Assembly (NCBI GenBank): GCA_021155965.1
Contig: JAJNBJ010000006.1
Location: forward strand, 62,001 to 126,000
Source: Flavipsychrobacter sp.
GTDB lineage: Bacteria; Bacteroidota; Bacteroidia; Chitinophagales; Chitinophagaceae
Reading direction: 5' to 3'
Length of the DNA: 64,000 nt
A program made the translations under genes and the position numbers. Each line of letters starts with the position of its first letter. Within the stretch, counting starts at the first letter, position 1. The notes beneath the pieces were generated by a model. That model ran no database searches. It worked only from the letters and a program-made list of their open reading frames with translations, and was not told the DNA's origin. This document shows, in pieces, positions 61,241 to 64,000 of the stretch.

Positions 61241-61987
61241 ATGAAATTGCTCGAGAATAAAGTAGCGCTCATTACCGGTGCAAGCCGTGGAATAGGAGAG
61301 GCTATAGCTCAGAAATTTGCAGAGCATGGCGCAAATATTGCTTTTACCTATTTATCATCTGAAGAAAAGGCAAAAGCGCTGGAGGAAAAACTTGCAGCTA
61401 TGGGTGTAAAGGCCAAGGGTTATAAAAGCGACGCTGGCGATTTCAAAGCTGCTGAACAACTGGCTAATGATGTGGTAAAAGAATTTGGTACCATTGATAT
61501 ATGCGTGAATAATGCTGGTATCAGCCGGGATAATTTATTGCTCCGTCTTACACCGGAACAGTGGGATGAGGTGATGCAGGCAAACCTGAAAAGCGTGTAC
61601 AACCTCACAAAACAGGTAATGCGGCCAATGATGAAGGCGCGTTCAGGCAGCATCATTAATATGAGCTCTATTGTTGGTATAAAAGGTAATGCAGGCCAAA
61701 GCGCATATGCAGCCAGCAAGGCTGGTATTATTGGTTTTACAAAAAGTATTGCGCAGGAAATAGGCAGCCGCAACATTCGTTGTAATGTGATAGCTCCGGG
61801 TTTTGTAGAAACAGATATGACCCATTACCTGAAAGGTGACGAAGCAGAAAAATGGTTCAAGGATATACCATTGGGACGGTTTGGTAAAACAGAGGACATT
61901 GCCAATGCAGCACTGTTCCTGGCGTCTGATATGGGTAGTTACATTACCGGGCAGGTATTAAGTGTATGCGGAGGGATGACACAATAA
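61241..61987 (+). CDS. fabG: 3-oxoacyl-[acyl-carrier-protein] reductase FabG
   Basis: The product is 248 aa. The NADPH-binding GASRGIG is at 13-19, NNAG at 90-93, N115, S142/143, Y156 and K160 form the catalytic set, and APGFVETDM and the closing TGQVLSVCGGMTQ are the FabG hallmark. It reduces 3-oxoacyl-ACP in each round of fatty-acid elongation. A TACTTTAG box 18 bp upstream is a weak -7 candidate. fabH follows after 110 bp. Confidence 0.94.
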   Translation: MKLLENKVALITGASRGIGEAIAQKFAEHGANIAFTYLSSEEKAKALEEKLAAMGVKAKGYKSDAGDFKAAEQLANDVVKEFGTIDICVNNAGISRDNLLLRLTPEQWDEVMQANLKSVYNLTKQVMRPMMKARSGSIINMSSIVGIKGNAGQSAYAASKAGIIGFTKSIAQEIGSRNIRCNVIAPGFVETDMTHYLKGDEAEKWFKDIPLGRFGKTEDIANAALFLASDMGSYITGQVLSVCGGMTQ

Positions 61988-62068
61988 AGGGATGCTGGAT
62001 TGAAGTGATGACATAAACTGTTATCCGGTATTTAGTATCCGGAAACCAGTATCGTTTAAAAAATGATT

Positions 62069-62076
62069 TAACTTTG
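62069..62076 (+). promoter_or_regulatory. Candidate -7 box of fabH
   Basis: TAACTTTG matches TAnnTTTG exactly, 21 bp before the fabH ATG. No clear -33 box is visible. Confidence 0.4.
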
Positions 62077-62097
62077 TTTGTTTTTAAATAATTATAA

Positions 62098-63102
62098 ATG
62101 CAGAAAATTCATGCTGCTATCACTGGGGTAGGTGGATATGTTCCGGAATACAGGCTTACAAATGCTGAACTGGAGAAAATGATGGATACTACCGATGAGT
62201 GGATACAGACAAGAACAGGGATAAAGGAGCGCCGGATTCAAAAAGGAGAAGGTAAGGGAAGCAGCGACATGGCGGTTGAAGCCGTAAAAAACCTGCTGGA
62301 TAAAAAGGGTATTGATCCGAAAGAAATAGAGCTGCTTATATGCGCTACTACCACGCCGGATATGCAGTTCCCTGCTACAGCAAATATAATATGTGATAAG
62401 GCAGGTTTGTCAAATGCTTGGGGCTACGATGTAAGCGCAGCCTGCAGTGGTTTTATTTTCGCTTTAACTACCGGGACACAGTTCATTGAAACGGGCAAGC
62501 ATAAAAAAGTAATAGTAGTTGGTGTGGATAAAATGAGCTCCATCATTAACTATGAGGACCGCACAACTGCGATCATCTTCGGAGATGGTGGTGGGGCTGT
62601 ATTGCTGGAGCCAACCACTGAAGAATATGGTGTGCTGGATTCCGTACTCCGCACCGATGGTGCCGGGCGCGTGCACCTGCACCAGAAAGCAGGGGGCTCT
62701 GTAAAGCCGGCAACTATGGAAACAGTAATGAACAAAGAACATTATGTGTACCAGGAAGGGCAGGCGGTTTTCAAATTTGCGGTGAAAAATATGGCGGATG
62801 TCGCGGCGGATATTATGGCACGCAACAACCTTACCGCTGATACAGTGCAATGGTTAGCACCGCACCAGGCCAATAAACGTATCATCTCAGCCACGGCAGA
62901 GCGCATGGGGTTGCCTGCAGAAAAGGTGATCATTAATATCGACCGGTACGGCAATACTACAAATGGTACCCTTCCTCTATGTTTGTGGGAGTGGGAAGAT
63001 AAGTTCCGTAAAGGCGATAATATAGTAATGGCTGCATTTGGCGGGGGCTTTACCTGGGGCGCCCTCTATATCAAATGGGCATACGATACCCCAAAAAAGT
63101 AG
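62098..63102 (+). CDS. fabH: Beta-ketoacyl-ACP synthase III (FabH)
   Basis: The product is 334 aa. The Cys-His-Asn catalytic triad is visible: C116 in VSAACSGFIFAL, H256 in LAPHQANKRI and N286 in YGNTTNGTLPL. The N-terminal TTDEWIQTRTGIKERRI is the FabH signature. It starts fatty-acid synthesis by condensing an acyl-CoA primer with malonyl-ACP. The GNTTNGTLPL motif has NG where many FabH have SA, a common variant in Bacteroidota that may relate to branched primers. It follows fabG. Confidence 0.94.
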   Translation: MQKIHAAITGVGGYVPEYRLTNAELEKMMDTTDEWIQTRTGIKERRIQKGEGKGSSDMAVEAVKNLLDKKGIDPKEIELLICATTTPDMQFPATANIICDKAGLSNAWGYDVSAACSGFIFALTTGTQFIETGKHKKVIVVGVDKMSSIINYEDRTTAIIFGDGGGAVLLEPTTEEYGVLDSVLRTDGAGRVHLHQKAGGSVKPATMETVMNKEHYVYQEGQAVFKFAVKNMADVAADIMARNNLTADTVQWLAPHQANKRIISATAERMGLPAEKVIINIDRYGNTTNGTLPLCLWEWEDKFRKGDNIVMAAFGGGFTWGALYIKWAYDTPKK

Positions 63103-63143
63103 GTGTCTTAGGTGATAAGTTGAAATGTTAATAAGCCACCTGA

Positions 63144-63173
63144 TTGCATTCGTCTTTTTTTGTCTTAAATTTG
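63144..63173 (+). promoter_or_regulatory. Bacteroidota-type promoter of the DUF6580 gene
   Basis: TTG (63144-63146), a 19-nt spacer and TAAATTTG (63166-63173) match the Bacteroidota consensus closely. The leader would be about 10 nt. Confidence 0.65.
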
Positions 63174-63189
63174 CACTAATTACTATTAT

Positions 63190-63768
63190 ATGAAAAATAA
63201 TAAGTTAAGCATACTTATAGCAGCAGGTTTAATAATAATGGCAGGTGCCGCACGCATCATTAACCATGAGATGCACCTATACAACTTTGCACCCGTATGC
63301 GCACTGGGCTTGTTCAGCGGAGCGGTGATAAAGGATAAGAAAATTGCTTTTTTGCTGCCCATACTGGCGCAGTTGATGGGCGATATATATATATCCTTAT
63401 TTACCCAATGGCCGGGGTTCTATGGCATAGAACAGGCTTGTGTGTATACAGCGTTATTACTTGTAACTGTTATGGGCACAGTAATGAACCAGCCAAAGGC
63501 ACTTAAAGTGCTAGGTTATACTTTGGCAGGTGCAGTTGTGTTCTTCCTCGTAAGCAATTTTGGAGTGTTCCTGGCTATGTCTTTCGGTAAAACCGACCTG
63601 TACCATTATGGCACAGGATTTACCGGCCTGGTAAATACTTATGTCGCGGCTATTCCGTTCTTCAAGCATACATTGATAGGTGAATTCTCGGGTAGTATAT
63701 TGCTGTTTGGTGCTTATTACCTGTTGCAGCAAGCAATGGAAAGCAAAGTACAGAAAGCAGGAGCTTAA
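63190..63768 (+). CDS. DUF6580 family membrane protein
   Basis: The product is 192 aa with about five transmembrane helices. NFAPVCALGLFSGAVIKDKKIAFLLPI and a GD in QLMGDIYISLF resemble the substrate-capturing (S) subunits of ECF-type vitamin transporters, to which DUF6580 is distantly similar in layout. No transporter partner genes are adjacent, so a transport role is a guess. It has a clear promoter and terminator of its own. Confidence 0.82.
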   Translation: MKNNKLSILIAAGLIIMAGAARIINHEMHLYNFAPVCALGLFSGAVIKDKKIAFLLPILAQLMGDIYISLFTQWPGFYGIEQACVYTALLLVTVMGTVMNQPKALKVLGYTLAGAVVFFLVSNFGVFLAMSFGKTDLYHYGTGFTGLVNTYVAAIPFFKHTLIGEFSGSILLFGAYYLLQQAMESKVQKAGA

Positions 63769-63782
63769 AGATATTTAGTGCA

Positions 63783-63823
63783 TAAAATAAAAACGAGCGG
63801 ATTTCCGCTCGTTTTTATTTTAT
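63783..63823. terminator. Bidirectional rho-independent terminator
   Basis: ATAAAAACGAGCGG / CCGCTCGTTTTTAT with a 4-nt loop lies between two convergent genes and can serve both. Confidence 0.9.
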
Positions 63824-63844
63824 AATGTTACTTGAAGCATTACG

Positions 63845-64000
63845 TCAATAAAACTCTCCAAGTTTAGTAACCGTACTTATTAGGTTGTAGTTTGTGTCAA
63901 CTCTAATTCCAATCTGAGTACCATGATTCATTCCTTTAGGTGCAGTCATTACAATAAAAAATGAATCATGATTGGTACATTTTGTTAAATGCCATTTTTT
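63845..64000 (-). CDS. 3' end of an unidentified gene
   Basis: The minus strand is open from the window edge for 51 codons to a TGA at 63845. The fragment contains HDSFFIVMTAPKGMNHG and ends STVTKLGEFY. The frame fits the shared terminator that follows. Too little is present to assign a family, and the start lies outside the window. Confidence 0.6.
   Translation of the reverse strand, partial: KKWHLTKCTNHDSFFIVMTAPKGMNHGTQIGIRVDTNYNLISTVTKLGEFY

Overview
The window reads as a chromosomal segment of a Bacteroidota bacterium, most like the Chitinophagaceae. The evidence is type IX secretion system (T9SS) C-terminal sorting domains on six complete giant proteins, a PorW/SprE-like T9SS component, a DUF4402 protein, Bacteroidota-type promoters (TTG/TTTG about 19-20 nt before TAnnTTTG), few Shine-Dalgarno sequences, and the birA / rsfS-ftsH gene order. 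No rRNA, tRNA, CRISPR array, prophage or insertion sequence was found.

Region 1 (1-29151, minus strand) is an island of seven very large secreted proteins, the first cut by the window edge. Each has a signal peptide, arrays of about 70-residue Ig-like (Big_2-type) repeats with a GGTWSSSN core and, where the end is visible, a T9SS sorting domain. Three also carry an unnamed ~85-residue Cys-pair repeat, two share a ~220-residue conserved module, and one has a six-blade NHL propeller. Most have their own rho-independent terminator. Inside the island lies an ECF sigma factor gene followed by a protein with an anti-sigma-like N-terminus, one inner-membrane helix, a disordered linker and an outer-membrane beta-barrel. 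This is the layout of dual-membrane-spanning anti-sigma factors.

Region 2 (29152-35411): a DUF4402 secreted protein with a G-free leader and codon use suggesting very high expression, a T9SS PorW/SprE-like TPR protein with an unusual N-terminal 11-residue repeat, two small AtpI-like membrane proteins away from any ATP synthase genes, and a SprT-like metalloprotein.

Region 3 (35439-39823): a minus-strand cluster with an unknown protein, a 7-TM protein, a histidine kinase, a LuxR-type response regulator and an agmatinase-family enzyme. It is divergent from a small secreted protein whose upstream region holds a dense ACGGT/ACCGT inverted-repeat array.

Region 4 (39945-64000) is mostly housekeeping: a GH3-family adenylating enzyme, an SDR, a ParE-type toxin-antitoxin pair whose toxin looks frameshifted, a thioesterase, CinA, shikimate kinase, DUF423, an O6-alkylguanine-DNA alkyltransferase overlapping a DUF763 gene tail to tail, a GT-C-like membrane protein, dihydrolipoyl dehydrogenase, a VapBC-type pair between two near-identical terminators, a LUD protein, FtsH, RsfS, BirA, DUF72, DUF1801, a methyltransferase, a TPR-coupled adenylate cyclase, a flavin-type oxidase, a ferritin-like protein, FabG, FabH, a DUF6580 membrane protein and the 3' end of one more gene.

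The best candidate for an under-described system is the island as a whole: a family of disulfide-rich Ig-array T9SS cargoes, an envelope-spanning sigma/anti-sigma pair inside it, and a T9SS component just beyond it. A regulatory link between these parts is inference.
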